Positions 37,430-46,810 are shown, numbered from the stretch's first letter. The stretch: 64,000 bases of DNA from Bradyrhizobium sp. Gha (GCF_900113735.1 NZ_FOQM01000020.1:82792-146791), one strand, 5' to 3'. The notes: generated from the letters alone by a model not told the origin. Numbers and translations are program-made.

Positions 37430-37474
37430 CGGGCTCTGGCGGTTGAAATGTTCCAGCCCAGATAGAGTTGCGCC

Positions 37475-38884
37475 ATGAGCGATATCCAGGCCCAGTTATC
37501 CGTTCTGAAGCAGACCGCCGATCCCGTCGTGGTCGAGGCTATCGCCGAACTGATCGCCAACGGTCACGATCGCGATCTCAATCGCATCAATGCGCTGGAT
37601 TTTGCCGATCGTACCGGGCTCGATCAGGAGAGGGTCATTTCCGGGCTCCTGCACGCCTCGCGGCTCGGCCTGTTCGACATGAGCTGGAACGTGCTGTGCC
37701 CCGGCTGCGGCGGCGTCTTGGGCGCGCATACGACCCTGAAATCGCTCAAGCACGAAGACTACAATTGCGCACTTTGTGCAGCCGGATACGAGGCGTCCGT
37801 CGATGAGATGGTCGAGGTCGCCTTCACCGTCAGTCCGCGAGTCCGCCGCATCGGTGCTCACGATCCCGACACGTTGCCGATCTGGGAATATGTACGGCAG
37901 ATGTTCTGGAGCTCCGGTGTCGACATCAACGAAGAGGCCTTTTCGCGCCTGATCAACGAAGTGACGCTTGAAGCGCTGGAACTGCCCGCCGGCGAAAAGG
38001 CGATCCTGTCGCTGAACCTGCCCAGCCAGTTCATCATCGTTTTCGAGCCGGTCACCCATTCGGCCCATTTCCTCGATGTTCGGGGTGATCCGACCAGCGA
38101 GCGCCAGCAGCTTTCGATCATGTTCAACAATCTGGAGGCGCCTACGGGGACCACCGTGATGCGTCCCGGGCCGTTGCGACTCACGCTCGAAAATCAATCA
38201 GGCAATCGCGTGCTGCCGTCGGTCTGGATTGCCGCCGACGCACTGCACGAGATGATCGGCAAGCGCAAGCCGATCCTGACCGCCAAAAGGATGCTGTCCA
38301 ATCAGACGTTCCGCGATGTCTTCAAGGCCGACAATCTCAATGTCGATCAGCGACTGAAGATCACGTCGCTGACGTTCCTGTTCACCGACCTGAAGGGATC
38401 GACGGCGTTATACGAGCGGGTCGGCGACCTCAGCGCCTTCGACCTGGTGCGCGCGCACTTTCGGGCGCTGCTGGACATCATCGCCGCCGAGAAAGGCGCC
38501 GTCGTGAAGACGATCGGCGATGCCGTCATGGCGACCTTCGTCAGGCCCGAGCATGCGATTACCGCAGGACTGCGGATGCGCGCGGCCATGGATGATCTGA
38601 ACAAGCAGCGCGGCGCCAACGATCTGGTTCTCAAGATCGGCATCCATGAAGGTCCGTGCCTCGCGGTGATGCTGAACGAGCGGCAGGATTATTTCGGACA
38701 GACCGTCAACATCGCGGCGCGCGTGCAAAGCCTGTCGACCGCGCAGGAGATCCACATCACCGGTCCGGTGCTGGATGCGCCGGCGGTTGCCGAGATCCTT
38801 CAGCGGCGTGAGATCAAGCCGATCCAGAAGCAGGCAGCGCTCCGCGGCATCGCCGACAAGATGGTGGTGTACGAGATACCGTGA
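37475..38884 (+). CDS. Class III adenylate/guanylate cyclase with DUF5939 and zinc ribbon
   Basis: 469 residues. The N-terminal half carries a CPGC (C75, C78) and CALC (C98, C101) zinc ribbon inside a DUF5939-like region. The C-terminal cyclase domain has metal Asp residues in FTDLKGST (D305) and KTIGDAVMATF (D349), and YFGQTVNIAARVQ. It probably makes cAMP, with the N-terminal region sensing a small ligand, metal or redox state. No membrane segments are seen, so it is cytoplasmic. Confidence 0.9.
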   Translation: MSDIQAQLSVLKQTADPVVVEAIAELIANGHDRDLNRINALDFADRTGLDQERVISGLLHASRLGLFDMSWNVLCPGCGGVLGAHTTLKSLKHEDYNCALCAAGYEASVDEMVEVAFTVSPRVRRIGAHDPDTLPIWEYVRQMFWSSGVDINEEAFSRLINEVTLEALELPAGEKAILSLNLPSQFIIVFEPVTHSAHFLDVRGDPTSERQQLSIMFNNLEAPTGTTVMRPGPLRLTLENQSGNRVLPSVWIAADALHEMIGKRKPILTAKRMLSNQTFRDVFKADNLNVDQRLKITSLTFLFTDLKGSTALYERVGDLSAFDLVRAHFRALLDIIAAEKGAVVKTIGDAVMATFVRPEHAITAGLRMRAAMDDLNKQRGANDLVLKIGIHEGPCLAVMLNERQDYFGQTVNIAARVQSLSTAQEIHITGPVLDAPAVAEILQRREIKPIQKQAALRGIADKMVVYEIP

Positions 38885-39045
38885 GGGCCCGTGCGCAACT
38901 GCGCACCAGGCCGGGACGAGAACAGATTGCCGAAACGTAATGCAGCGCGCGGGACTGACGCTTGTTGCGCCGGTTGAGTTCCTCGCTCATATAGGGCTGG
39001 TAGCCGCCGCGCTCCTCGCGGCGCCATCGATTTCGGTAGGATCTT

Positions 39046-39534
39046 ATGCTTGACGGCCTGCGCCAATTCATCGCGGACATTGTTGCTCCCCAGGCGCAGG
39101 ACCGTGCCTTTGGAGACAGCGATTACCGGCTGGCGGCGACCGCGCTTCTGATCCATGTGGTCTCGCTGGACGGCCAGCCGACGCAGGCCGAGCAGCGCAA
39201 GCTGCACGGCCTGATCGAAAGCCATTTCAAGCTCGATCGTGGCACCGCCGACCGGCTGATCGCGGACGCGACGGAGGTCGAGGGCGAGGCGGTCGATCTC
39301 TATCACTTTACCAGCGTCATCATGCGCTCGCTCGACGAGGAGGGCCGCAAGCGCATCGTCCAGATGATGTGGGAGCTGGTCTATGCCGACGGCCAGGTGA
39401 CCGAGTTCGAGGACAACGTGGTCTGGCGCGCCTCCGACCTGCTCGGCATTTCCCAGCGTGACCGGATCGATCTCAAGCACGCGGTCGCGAACCGCGCCGG
39501 CGGCCAGGTCAAGGATAGTGCTCTCGGCGGCTGA
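39046..39534 (+). CDS. TerB family protein
   Basis: 162 residues, all-helical. LLIHVVSLDGQPTQAEQRKL and MMWELVYADGQVTEFEDNVV are the two TerB half-repeats with an acidic metal-binding pattern. TerB proteins were named from tellurite resistance but many serve membrane or stress roles and are not part of ter operons. No ter genes are nearby. It stands alone. Confidence 0.9.
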   Translation: MLDGLRQFIADIVAPQAQDRAFGDSDYRLAATALLIHVVSLDGQPTQAEQRKLHGLIESHFKLDRGTADRLIADATEVEGEAVDLYHFTSVIMRSLDEEGRKRIVQMMWELVYADGQVTEFEDNVVWRASDLLGISQRDRIDLKHAVANRAGGQVKDSALGG

Positions 39535-39763
39535 GCCATCGGCAACGCAGCGATTGCTGATTGTATCGACGACATGACGAAACTTTAATGTAGCCGTCGA
39601 AATCTCGCGGCGCCGAATTCCCCTGTAAATCTGCGGTTTTTCTCACTTCCCTGTACTGCGCTCTGGCAGCCATGCTGCCGGCGCCGCTTGCTTGTCGCGC
39701 ATGGCTTATGCTCCAGTTCCCCCATTACGGGGCCAAAAATCTTCAATTCAAGAGATAGCGATC

Positions 39764-40543
39764 GTGACTGAGCGGGTAACGTTGATCACCGGCGCTTCGG
39801 CGGGCATCGGTACGGAGCTGGCGCGTGTGTTTGCCGCAAACGGGCACCGGCTTGCGCTGACGGCGCGCCGTGCCGACCGCCTCGAGGCGTTGGCGAACGA
39901 GCTCGCCTCCACGTGCGGCAAAAAGCCGATCGTGATCGCCTGCGATCTCCAGCAGGCCGATGCCGGCGAAAGGATTGCAGCCGCGCTCGCTGCCGAGGAC
40001 GTCGAGCTCGATCATCTCGTCAACAATGCCGGCTTCGGCGTATTCGGCGACGCCATCGAGCGGGACCGCGACGAGCAGGTCGGCATTGTCGATGTCAACG
40101 TGCGTGCGCTGACCGATCTGTCGCTGCGCTTTGCCGATCAACTGGTCAGGAACAAGGGGGGCCTTCTCAATGTAGGCTCCGTCGCGGGCTTCCTGCCGGG
40201 TCCCGGGATGGCCGTGTACTACGCGTCCAAGGCCTATGTGATTTCGCTCACTGAGGCTTTGCGGGCGGAGCTCGCGCCGCGCGGCGTCCGTGTCACCGTG
40301 CTTTGCCCCGGTCCGGTGCCGACCGAATTCCAGGCGCGCGCCGGCGTCGGCTCCGGGCATGATACGGCCCTGCTCAATGTGTCGGCAGCCGAGGTTGCGC
40401 GCGATGCCTATCGTGGCCTGATGGCGAACAAGCGGGCAGTGCTGCCGGGTCTTGGCATCAAGATCGTGCCATTTGCGCTGCGTTTCTTCCCGCGCGGCTT
40501 CATCCTCTCGGCCACCAGCCGCTTCCAGAGGCAGCGGCACTGA
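39764..40543 (+). CDS. SDR family NAD(P)-dependent oxidoreductase
   Basis: About 259 residues. The Rossmann motif is TLITGASAGIGTELARVFAA, followed by NNAGFG. The active site is VGSVAGFLPGPGMAVYYASK with Ser and YxxxK. CPGPVPTEF completes the classical SDR pattern. The start is GTG at 39764 with AAGAGA upstream; 24 further codons before it look non-coding. The C-terminal hydrophobic stretch (IKIVPFALRFFPRGFIL) hints at a membrane-peripheral acting enzyme. Substrate unknown. Confidence 0.87.
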   Translation: MTERVTLITGASAGIGTELARVFAANGHRLALTARRADRLEALANELASTCGKKPIVIACDLQQADAGERIAAALAAEDVELDHLVNNAGFGVFGDAIERDRDEQVGIVDVNVRALTDLSLRFADQLVRNKGGLLNVGSVAGFLPGPGMAVYYASKAYVISLTEALRAELAPRGVRVTVLCPGPVPTEFQARAGVGSGHDTALLNVSAAEVARDAYRGLMANKRAVLPGLGIKIVPFALRFFPRGFILSATSRFQRQRH

Positions 40544-40670
40544 AGATCGCCAGACCACGGGAATGGCCCGGAGCTTGCTTCAGTCTTGCGGTGTGTGTGC
40601 GCAAACTCACACGACGTTAACCATCGCTTAGCTATGCTGATGGCTTGAACCGCTTGCACTCGCAAAGGCC

Positions 40671-41465
40671 ATGTCGTTCCGGACGAACAGGTTTGGTGGC
40701 GCAGATGTGGTGCCCTTCTCCGGAAGGATGCCGAGCGCGGCCGCCTCCGAACGCCGGCTCCCGGTTCTGATCATCCTGCACCAGGAATCCTCGACGCCAG
40801 GCCGGGTCGGCAATGCGCTCCGCGCGCTCGGCCATCGCCTCGACATCCGCAGGCCGCGCTTTGGAGACCCCTTGCCCGACACGCTCGACCGGCACGCCGG
40901 TGCCGTCGTCTTCGGCGGCCCGATGAGCGCAAATGATCCCGATGACTACGTCCGCCGCGAGATCGACTGGATCGAAATTCCGCTCCGCGAGCAGCGGCCG
41001 TTCCTCGGCATCTGCCTGGGCGCGCAGATGCTGGCGATGCAGCTCGGCGCACGCGTCGCGCCGCATCCGCAGGCGCTGACCCAGATCGGTTACTACCCGA
41101 TCCGTCCGACGACGGCAGGACGCGCGCTCTGCCCGGATTGGCCCGCGCAAGTCTATCACTGGCACCGCGAAGGCTTTGAGCTGCCTGATGGCGCCGAATT
41201 GCTGGCGGAAGGCGATGATTTTCCTAACCAGGCGTTTCGATCAGGCAATGCCTTCGGCGTGCAGTTTCATCCTGATGTGACCTACGCCATGATGCATTGC
41301 TGGACCACGCGCGGCTATGACGGGCTCAGCGCGCCCGGCGCGCGCGAGCGGCATCATCATTTCGCGGACCGTGCGGTCCATGACGCCGCGGAACGCGCCT
41401 GGCTCGATCATTTCATCGACGGCTGGTTGCCGCGCCGGCCGGTGCTGGCGCAAGCCGCCGAGTAA
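40671..41465 (+). CDS. Class I glutamine amidotransferase-like protein
   Basis: 264 residues, one GATase1 domain. The nucleophile elbow GICLGAQMLA carries the catalytic Cys, and QFHPDVTY carries the His. The usual third member Glu (FHPE) is Asp here, so the triad is C-H-D or the protein differs in activity. It resembles stand-alone GMP-synthase-like amidotransferases, such as those for gamma-glutamyl compounds. The N-terminal about 25 residues are extra. Real substrate unknown. Confidence 0.82.
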   Translation: MSFRTNRFGGADVVPFSGRMPSAAASERRLPVLIILHQESSTPGRVGNALRALGHRLDIRRPRFGDPLPDTLDRHAGAVVFGGPMSANDPDDYVRREIDWIEIPLREQRPFLGICLGAQMLAMQLGARVAPHPQALTQIGYYPIRPTTAGRALCPDWPAQVYHWHREGFELPDGAELLAEGDDFPNQAFRSGNAFGVQFHPDVTYAMMHCWTTRGYDGLSAPGARERHHHFADRAVHDAAERAWLDHFIDGWLPRRPVLAQAAE

Positions 41466-41569
41466 CCTAGCCGGCGCCTTTGCGCAGGTGCCTGCTCCAG
41501 CCCTGACTATGCTAGGCTCGCAGCCAACGAGCGCGCGCGAACGCGTGCCGGCAGCAAAGGGAGAGCGTC

Positions 41570-42382
41570 ATGGCCTATGAGCATATTCTCTATGAGGTGA
41601 CCGACAAGATCGCGACCATCACGCTCAATCGGCCTGATCGGATGAACGCGTGGACACCTGTCATGGAACGCGACGTCCGCCATGCCATGGAAGCCTCGAG
41701 CGCCGATGACAATGTCCGCGTCATCGTGCTGACGGGCGCAGGCCGCGCCTTTTGCGCCGGCGCCGACATGGACGCGTTGAAAGGGCTTGATCCAAACGAC
41801 GTCAGGCGCGCCTCCAACCTGCCGCCCTTCGACATGAATCGCCGTCCGGACTGGCAGACGCGCTACGGCTTCTATCCGTCGATTGGAAAACCCGTCATTG
41901 CGATGCTCAACGGCGCCACCGCCGGCATCGGCCTCGTGCATGCGCTCTATTGCGACCTGCGCTTTGCCGCCGACAACATCGTGTTCACCACAGCCTTCGC
42001 ACGGCGCGGTCTTATCGCCGAACATGGCATCAGCTGGATGCTGCCGCGCATCGTCGGTCATGCCAACGCGATGGACTTGTTGCTCTCGGCGCGCCGTGTT
42101 TCGAGCGACGAGGCGTTGCGGATCGGCCTGGTGAACCGGCTCTGCTCGCCCGACAAGCTGCGCGAGGAGACCTATGCCTATGCCCGCGACCTCGCTGATT
42201 TCGTCTCGCCGAGCGCGATGGCCGTGATCAAGCGGCAGCTCTACGAGGTGCCGTTCCAGACGCTGGCGGAGGCGACGATCGAGGCCAACCGGGAGATGAT
42301 GGTGGCGCTGAACGGCAGCGATTTCCGGGAGGGCGTCGCGAGCTTCATGGAGAAGCGGCCGCCAAGGTTTACGGGAAGGTAG
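41570..42382 (+). CDS. Enoyl-CoA hydratase/isomerase family protein
   Basis: 270 residues of the crotonase fold. VRVIVLTGAGRAFCAGADMD provides the oxyanion hole and MLNGATAGIGLVHALYCDLR carries the second one. The C-terminal helix ends in VASFMEKRPPRF, typical of enoyl-CoA hydratases. Likely acts on an acyl-CoA in beta-oxidation or aromatic acid breakdown; the specific substrate is unknown. RBS GGGAGAG is close upstream of the start. Confidence 0.9.
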   Translation: MAYEHILYEVTDKIATITLNRPDRMNAWTPVMERDVRHAMEASSADDNVRVIVLTGAGRAFCAGADMDALKGLDPNDVRRASNLPPFDMNRRPDWQTRYGFYPSIGKPVIAMLNGATAGIGLVHALYCDLRFAADNIVFTTAFARRGLIAEHGISWMLPRIVGHANAMDLLLSARRVSSDEALRIGLVNRLCSPDKLREETYAYARDLADFVSPSAMAVIKRQLYEVPFQTLAEATIEANREMMVALNGSDFREGVASFMEKRPPRFTGR

Positions 42383-42423
42383 GGGGCTGCTTCGGGAAAA
42401 GTCCGCCGTCGCCCTTCGGGCTA

Positions 42424-42505
42424 TGGCGGGACAGCCTTCGCTCACTTCGCTACGAGAGAGCCGGGCTGGCTTGCCTAGCCGTAGCTCGCGAAGCGAGCGA
42501 AGGGC
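42424..42505. repeat. Palindromic repeat element (family R6) next to tRNA-Ala
   Basis: The left arm CAGCCTTCGCTCACTTCGCT (continuing to ACG) is complementary to the right arm CGTAGCTCGCGAAGCGAGCG (continuing to AAGGGCTG). It directly abuts the encoded 3' CCA of tRNA-Ala, so it may help processing or termination of that transcript on the reverse strand. Confidence 0.7.
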
Positions 42506-42581
<76 letters not shown>

Positions 42582-42767
42582 TTTGCTGGCCGCTCTGGTG
42601 AACGCGGCCGACAACCGGGCGCCATTTAAGTCCCCGCCAAGGTCAAGTCAAGGACGGGTGTAAGGGGGTTTTACCCATCCTGGCGCCGACTTCCCTTGTT
42701 TGGGCCAGGGGGAACCGGTATCTAGCGCTGATCACCCCATGACACCGGCCCAGAGAGTGTTTCGCTG

Positions 42768-43058
42768 ATGCGCCCGATAGTCTTCATTCTGATCCAGATC
42801 ATCAATCTCTACATCTATCTGCTGATCGCATCTGCAATCCTGTCTTGGTTGATCGCGTTCAACGTCGTGAATACCCGCAACCAGTTTGTCGGGGCGATCG
42901 CGGAGTTTCTCTATCGGATCACCGAACCGGTCCTCGGACCCATCAGGCGCCGGCTGCCCAGCATGGGCGGGCTCGACATGTCTCCGATCGTCGCCTTCTT
43001 CGTGCTGTGGTTGATCCAGCTCTACCTCGCCGAGTACGTCTATCCGAATGTGCCGTAG
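42768..43058 (+). CDS. YggT family membrane protein
   Basis: 96 residues with two hydrophobic segments (IFILIQIINLYIYLLIASAI and PIVAFFVLWLIQLYLAEYVY). RITEPVLGPIRRRLPSMGGL is the conserved YggT block. The family is linked to cell division and envelope homeostasis in plants and bacteria, but the biochemistry is unclear. It begins the cluster YggT-DUF167-folD, all on the forward strand with small gaps. Confidence 0.92.
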   Translation: MRPIVFILIQIINLYIYLLIASAILSWLIAFNVVNTRNQFVGAIAEFLYRITEPVLGPIRRRLPSMGGLDMSPIVAFFVLWLIQLYLAEYVYPNVP

Positions 43059-43082
43059 GCGCGGCGGAACCGCGGCTGAGCC

Positions 43083-43418
43083 TTGACCGCACCTTGGCGC
43101 GTCTCCTCCGCGGGCATCAGCATCGCGCTGCGGGTGACGCCGCGCGGCGGACGTGACAGCATCGACGGGATCGAGCAGCTGTCCGACGGTCGCAGCGTGC
43201 TAAAGGTGCGCGTGCGTGCCATTGCCGATGCCGGCGAGGCCAATCGCGCGGTGCTGGCGCTGCTGGCGAAATCGCTCGGCGTGCCCAAGGCCAGCGTCAG
43301 TCTCCTGTCCGGGACGACGTCGCGGCTGAAGCAGGTCGCCGTCGCGGGTGATCCGGCCAGGCTTACCGATACGTTGCGCAAGCTCGCGCCGGTCAAATCG
43401 ACAGACGAGGGGAACTGA
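43083..43418 (+). CDS. DUF167 (YggU) family protein
   Basis: 111 residues of the DUF167/YggU family. ISIALRVTPRGGRDSIDGI and KVRVRAIADAGEANRAVLAL match the conserved block, and VSLLSGTTSRLKQVAV ends it. The function is unknown. The start is TTG at 43083. The gene is 24 bp downstream of yggT and 2 bp before folD, the usual yggT-yggU neighbour pair. Confidence 0.9.
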   Translation: MTAPWRVSSAGISIALRVTPRGGRDSIDGIEQLSDGRSVLKVRVRAIADAGEANRAVLALLAKSLGVPKASVSLLSGTTSRLKQVAVAGDPARLTDTLRKLAPVKSTDEGN

Positions 43419-43420
43419 CA

Positions 43421-44305
43421 ATGACGGCCAGGATCATCGACGGAAAACTCATCGCGGCGGACCTTCGTGCCCGCGTCGCCGACGAGGTCGCCCGCGTCAA
43501 GCGCGAGCACAATCTGGTGCCTGGCCTCGCCGTGGTCCTGGTCGGCCAAGATCCCGCCAGCGAGGTCTATGTCCGCTCCAAGCATACGCAGACCCAGGCG
43601 GCCGGCATGGCGTCGTTCGAGCACAAGCTGCCCGCGGATGTCTCGCAGGCCGATCTGCTGGCGGTCGTTGCCAAGCTCAACCGCGATCCTGCGGTGCACG
43701 GCATTCTCGTGCAACTGCCGCTGCCCAAGGGGCTGAACACCGAGGCCGTGATCAATGCCATCGATCCCGCCAAGGACGTCGACGGCCTGCATCCGAACAA
43801 TGCCGGCCGGCTCGCCGGCGGCTTCCAGGCGCTGTCGCCATGCACGCCGCTCGGCTGCATCATCCTGACCAAGAGCGTGCACGCCTCGCTCGACGGCCTG
43901 AACGCCGTCGTCATCGGCCGCTCCAACCTGGTCGGCCGTCCGCTGGTGCAATTGCTGCTGAACGAGAACGCCACGGTGACGATCGCCCATTCGCGCTCGC
44001 GCGACCTGCCAGGGATCGTGAAACAGGCCGACCTCGTCTACGCCGCTGTCGGCAGGCCGGAGATGGTGCGCGGCGACTGGCTGAAGCCGGGCGCGACCGT
44101 GATCGACATCGGCATCAACCGCATCCCGAAGGAGGACGGCAAGACCCGTCTCGTCGGCGATGTCGCCTATCAGGAAGCACTGGGCGTTGCCGGTGCGATC
44201 ACGCCGGTGCCTGGAGGCGTCGGCCAGATGACGGTCGCCTGCCTGCTCGTGAACACGCTGCGCGCGGCGTGTGCGATCGCCGGCCTGCCCAAGCCGGCGG
44301 TGTAG
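43421..44305 (+). CDS. folD: Bifunctional methylenetetrahydrofolate dehydrogenase / cyclohydrolase
   Basis: 294 residues. It interconverts 5,10-methylene-, methenyl- and 10-formyl-THF with NADP+, supplying one-carbon units for purines. The signatures are VGQDPASEVYVRSKHTQTQA, QLPLPKGLN, DVDGLHPNNAGRLAGG and the NADP site VVIGRSNLVGRPLVQLL, ending PGGVGQMTVACLLVNTL. The start is ATG two bases after the DUF167 stop, with GAGGGGAACTG upstream. It is followed by a repeat and the ppa gene on the other strand. Confidence 0.97.
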   Translation: MTARIIDGKLIAADLRARVADEVARVKREHNLVPGLAVVLVGQDPASEVYVRSKHTQTQAAGMASFEHKLPADVSQADLLAVVAKLNRDPAVHGILVQLPLPKGLNTEAVINAIDPAKDVDGLHPNNAGRLAGGFQALSPCTPLGCIILTKSVHASLDGLNAVVIGRSNLVGRPLVQLLLNENATVTIAHSRSRDLPGIVKQADLVYAAVGRPEMVRGDWLKPGATVIDIGINRIPKEDGKTRLVGDVAYQEALGVAGAITPVPGGVGQMTVACLLVNTLRAACAIAGLPKPAV

Positions 44306-44311
44306 CTGGTG

Positions 44312-44403
44312 GTCATTCCGGGGCGCACGAAGTGCGAACCCGGACTCTCGCGCCACGGCTTCTGGATTCCGGGCTCGCGCCAAGGCCCGCCCCGGAATGA
44401 CAG
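44312..44403. repeat. Dispersed palindromic repeat (family R2)
   Basis: The ends GTCATTCCGGGGCG and CGCCCCGGAATGAC are complementary, and the inside has further GCGAACCCGG/CCGGGCTCGC pairing. It ends precisely at the ppa stop codon and fills the gap between convergent folD and ppa, where it could act as a two-way terminator. Similar copies at 53945 and 61604. Confidence 0.85.
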
Positions 44404-44940
44404 TCAGCCTTTCTTTTTCTTCTCGCGCTCGATGCCTTCGAGGATCAGCTTCTGCGCTTCCTCGGGGCCACCCCAGCGCGTGATCTTTACCCATTTGCCC
44501 TTCTCGAGATCCTTGTAGTGCTCGAAGAAGTGCTGGATCTGCTGCAGCGTGATGTCGGGCAGGTCGGAATACGACCTCACCTTGTCGTAGCGCTGCGTCA
44601 GCTTCGACGACGGCACCGCCAGAATCTTCTCGTCGCCGCCCGCCTCGTCTTCCATGAACAGCACGCCGACCGGGCGCACGCTCATGACGGCGCCGGGGAT
44701 GATGGCGCGGGTGTTGACGATCAGCACGTCGCAGGGATCGCCGTCGTCGGACAGCGTGTGCGGGATGAAGCCGTAATTACCGGGGTAACGCATCGGCGTG
44801 TAGAGGAAGCGGTCGACCACCAGCGTGCCGGCCTCCTTGTCCATCTCATACTTGATCGGTTCGCCACCCACGGGGACTTCGATGATGACGTTGACGTCCT
44901 CAGGAACGTTCTTTCCGATTGAGACCGCATCGATACGCAT
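44404..44940 (-). CDS. ppa: Inorganic pyrophosphatase
   Basis: 178 residues, soluble type I pyrophosphatase, which hydrolyses PPi to drive biosynthesis. EVPVGGEPIKYEMDKE, YPGNYGFIPHTLSDDGDPCD and the EDEAGGDEKILAVP segment hold the metal-binding Asp residues. The start is ATG at 44940 (MRIDAV); the ORF continues further upstream but no homology is expected there. It is convergent with folD. Confidence 0.97.
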   Translation of the reverse strand: MRIDAVSIGKNVPEDVNVIIEVPVGGEPIKYEMDKEAGTLVVDRFLYTPMRYPGNYGFIPHTLSDDGDPCDVLIVNTRAIIPGAVMSVRPVGVLFMEDEAGGDEKILAVPSSKLTQRYDKVRSYSDLPDITLQQIQHFFEHYKDLEKGKWVKITRWGGPEEAQKLILEGIEREKKKKG

Positions 44941-45134
44941 TGAAAAGGCTCCGTTATTGCCGACGTTAAATCTCGCCCGGCAGCGATTTTCGGCGCTGTC
45001 ATACGCGGGCTTGGCCCGCTGATCCATCGTGATTTTGTGAAATAATGAATCCGGCTATCATCGGCGCAGAAGGCTGATGGTATCGACGGATGCGCCTCGC
45101 TGCCGGCTAAGGCTTCAGCGGCTCGGTAGCAATC

Positions 45135-45644
45135 TTAGTTGGTCCAGGCGAAGGCGACCTTGTCGAGCGCCTTCGGCCCGAACCGCTCCGAGGAGCGCGC
45201 CACCATGCGACCGCCAAGCGCCCGGTAGAACTCGGTCGCCGGATCGTTGTCCGAGAGCGCCCAGACCACCATGCTCTTCAGATTGCTCTGCATGAGGTCG
45301 CGGCGGGCTGCCGTGAACAGGCGGCGGCCGAAGCCGAGGCCTTGAAACTCGGGGCGCAGGTAAAGCTCGTAGATCTCGCCATCGAAGTGCAGGCTGCGGG
45401 CGCGGTTGCGACCGTAATTGGCGTAGCCTGCGATCTTGTCGCCGAACACGAGCACGCTGACGCGGCTGCCCTTGCGGATCGCGCTGTCCCACCATTGCGG
45501 ACCGCGGCGATTGATCAGCTTCTCCAGCTCGGCGCCCGGAATGATGCCCTGATAGGCGGAACGCCAGGCTTCGTCATGGGTGGACGCCACCGCAGCTGCA
45601 TCGGCAGCTTTCGCCGGCCGGATCTCGATCAGGGTTGTGCTCAT
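45135..45644 (-). CDS. GNAT family N-acetyltransferase
   Basis: 169 residues, one GNAT domain. EIRPAKAADAAAVASTHDEA starts the fold. GEIYELYLRPEFQGLGFGRR is the acetyl-CoA binding motif A, ending LFTAARRDL. The start ATG at 45644 (MSTTLIEIR) is preferred to that at 45680. The substrate is unknown. The gene stands alone, divergent from the hydrolase at 45911. Confidence 0.9.
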   Translation of the reverse strand: MSTTLIEIRPAKAADAAAVASTHDEAWRSAYQGIIPGAELEKLINRRGPQWWDSAIRKGSRVSVLVFGDKIAGYANYGRNRARSLHFDGEIYELYLRPEFQGLGFGRRLFTAARRDLMQSNLKSMVVWALSDNDPATEFYRALGGRMVARSSERFGPKALDKVAFAWTN

Positions 45645-45910
45645 GGAGGCGATCAAACCAAGTCGCCGCGCCGGCGGCAAGACCTATCGTTAATTATCGG
45701 TTAACCTGTGGACTTTCTGCATCAGTTTTTTTGACCATGCTGTACCGAAAAAAGACAAGACGTCATTTCGAACCGCGGTGGTCGCCATGTGCCGGTGCAA
45801 AACTCCGCAGGCGCAACCAATGAACCATGATGGCAACGCAGAAAGTCCGCCCGGAGTGATTCGTTCCGACTAATCTGGCCCGCGCCATCCGTGTTCGCTC
45901 TCGGCAATTC

Positions 45911-46810
45911 ATGCAGTTCTTCAAGTCTCTTACCCCTCTGCTTGTGCTGGCCTTGCTGACGGCGCCGCCTCTGCGCGCTCAGGTCGCGTTCGGCGCATCG
46001 GGTGCAGAGGGCGAGCCGTTTCGTCGCCAGGAATGGCGCGTGCCGTCACCGGATACCGACATCGCTGCGCGTGCGCTGCTGTTTCGCCCCCTTGGTCGCG
46101 GTCCGTTCCGGCTCGCGGTGATCGCTCATGCCTCGACGCAGAACGTGTTGCGTCGCGCGCAAATGCCGCAGCCGGAATACCGCGCACTCGCAGCCTTTCT
46201 CGTCGCGCGCGGCTTTGCCGTGCTGGTGCCGGAGCGCCTCGGCCATGGTGCGACCGGTGGCCGATATGTCGAGGACCAGGGCGGCTGCGACGAGGCGGAC
46301 TACGCGCGCGCGGGCCGCGCCACCGCCGAGGAAATTTCGCTCGCGCTCGATTATCTGCAAAAGCAGGATTTCATTCGCAAGGACGCCGCTATCGTGCTCG
46401 GCCATTCCGCCGGTGGATGGGGGGCACTGGCGCTTGCGAATGCCGATCCGAAAGCGATCTCGGCGATCGCGGTGTTTGCGCCCGGGCGCGGTGGACACGC
46501 CAATGACGAGCCGAACAAGGTCTGCGCGCCGCATACGCTTCTCGCCGCCGCTGCCGAGTTCGGCAAGTCGGCGCGCATTCCCGTCACCTCGCTGGTTGCA
46601 GCCAATGACAGCTATTTTGCGCCGGGCTTTTCGAGAGCCTTGGCGGATGCATTTCGCGGCGGCGGCGGCAAGGACGATTTTCGTATGCTGCCGGCCGTGG
46701 GCAGCGAGGGGCATTGGATGATCGAGACCGAGCCGGGCGTCGAGGCTGCAAGCAGCGAACTGACGCGTGCGCTGAAGCTGCCGAAACCTGTGGCGACCAA
46801 ACGACCATGA
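45911..46810 (+). CDS. Secreted alpha/beta hydrolase (dienelactone hydrolase-like)
   Basis: 299 residues. A signal peptide (FKSLTPLLVLALLTAPPLRA) precedes a hydrolase fold: LAVIAHASTQNVLRRAQMPQ, the nucleophile elbow AIVLGHSAGGWGALALANAD, and a late His (EGHWM). It fits the dienelactone-hydrolase-like group. The upstream 45645-45910 (266 bp) shows an AT-rich patch (CGTTAATTATCGGTTAAC) near 45690 that may be promoter, but no boxes are certain. Substrate unknown. Confidence 0.85.
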   Translation: MQFFKSLTPLLVLALLTAPPLRAQVAFGASGAEGEPFRRQEWRVPSPDTDIAARALLFRPLGRGPFRLAVIAHASTQNVLRRAQMPQPEYRALAAFLVARGFAVLVPERLGHGATGGRYVEDQGGCDEADYARAGRATAEEISLALDYLQKQDFIRKDAAIVLGHSAGGWGALALANADPKAISAIAVFAPGRGGHANDEPNKVCAPHTLLAAAAEFGKSARIPVTSLVAANDSYFAPGFSRALADAFRGGGGKDDFRMLPAVGSEGHWMIETEPGVEAASSELTRALKLPKPVATKRP

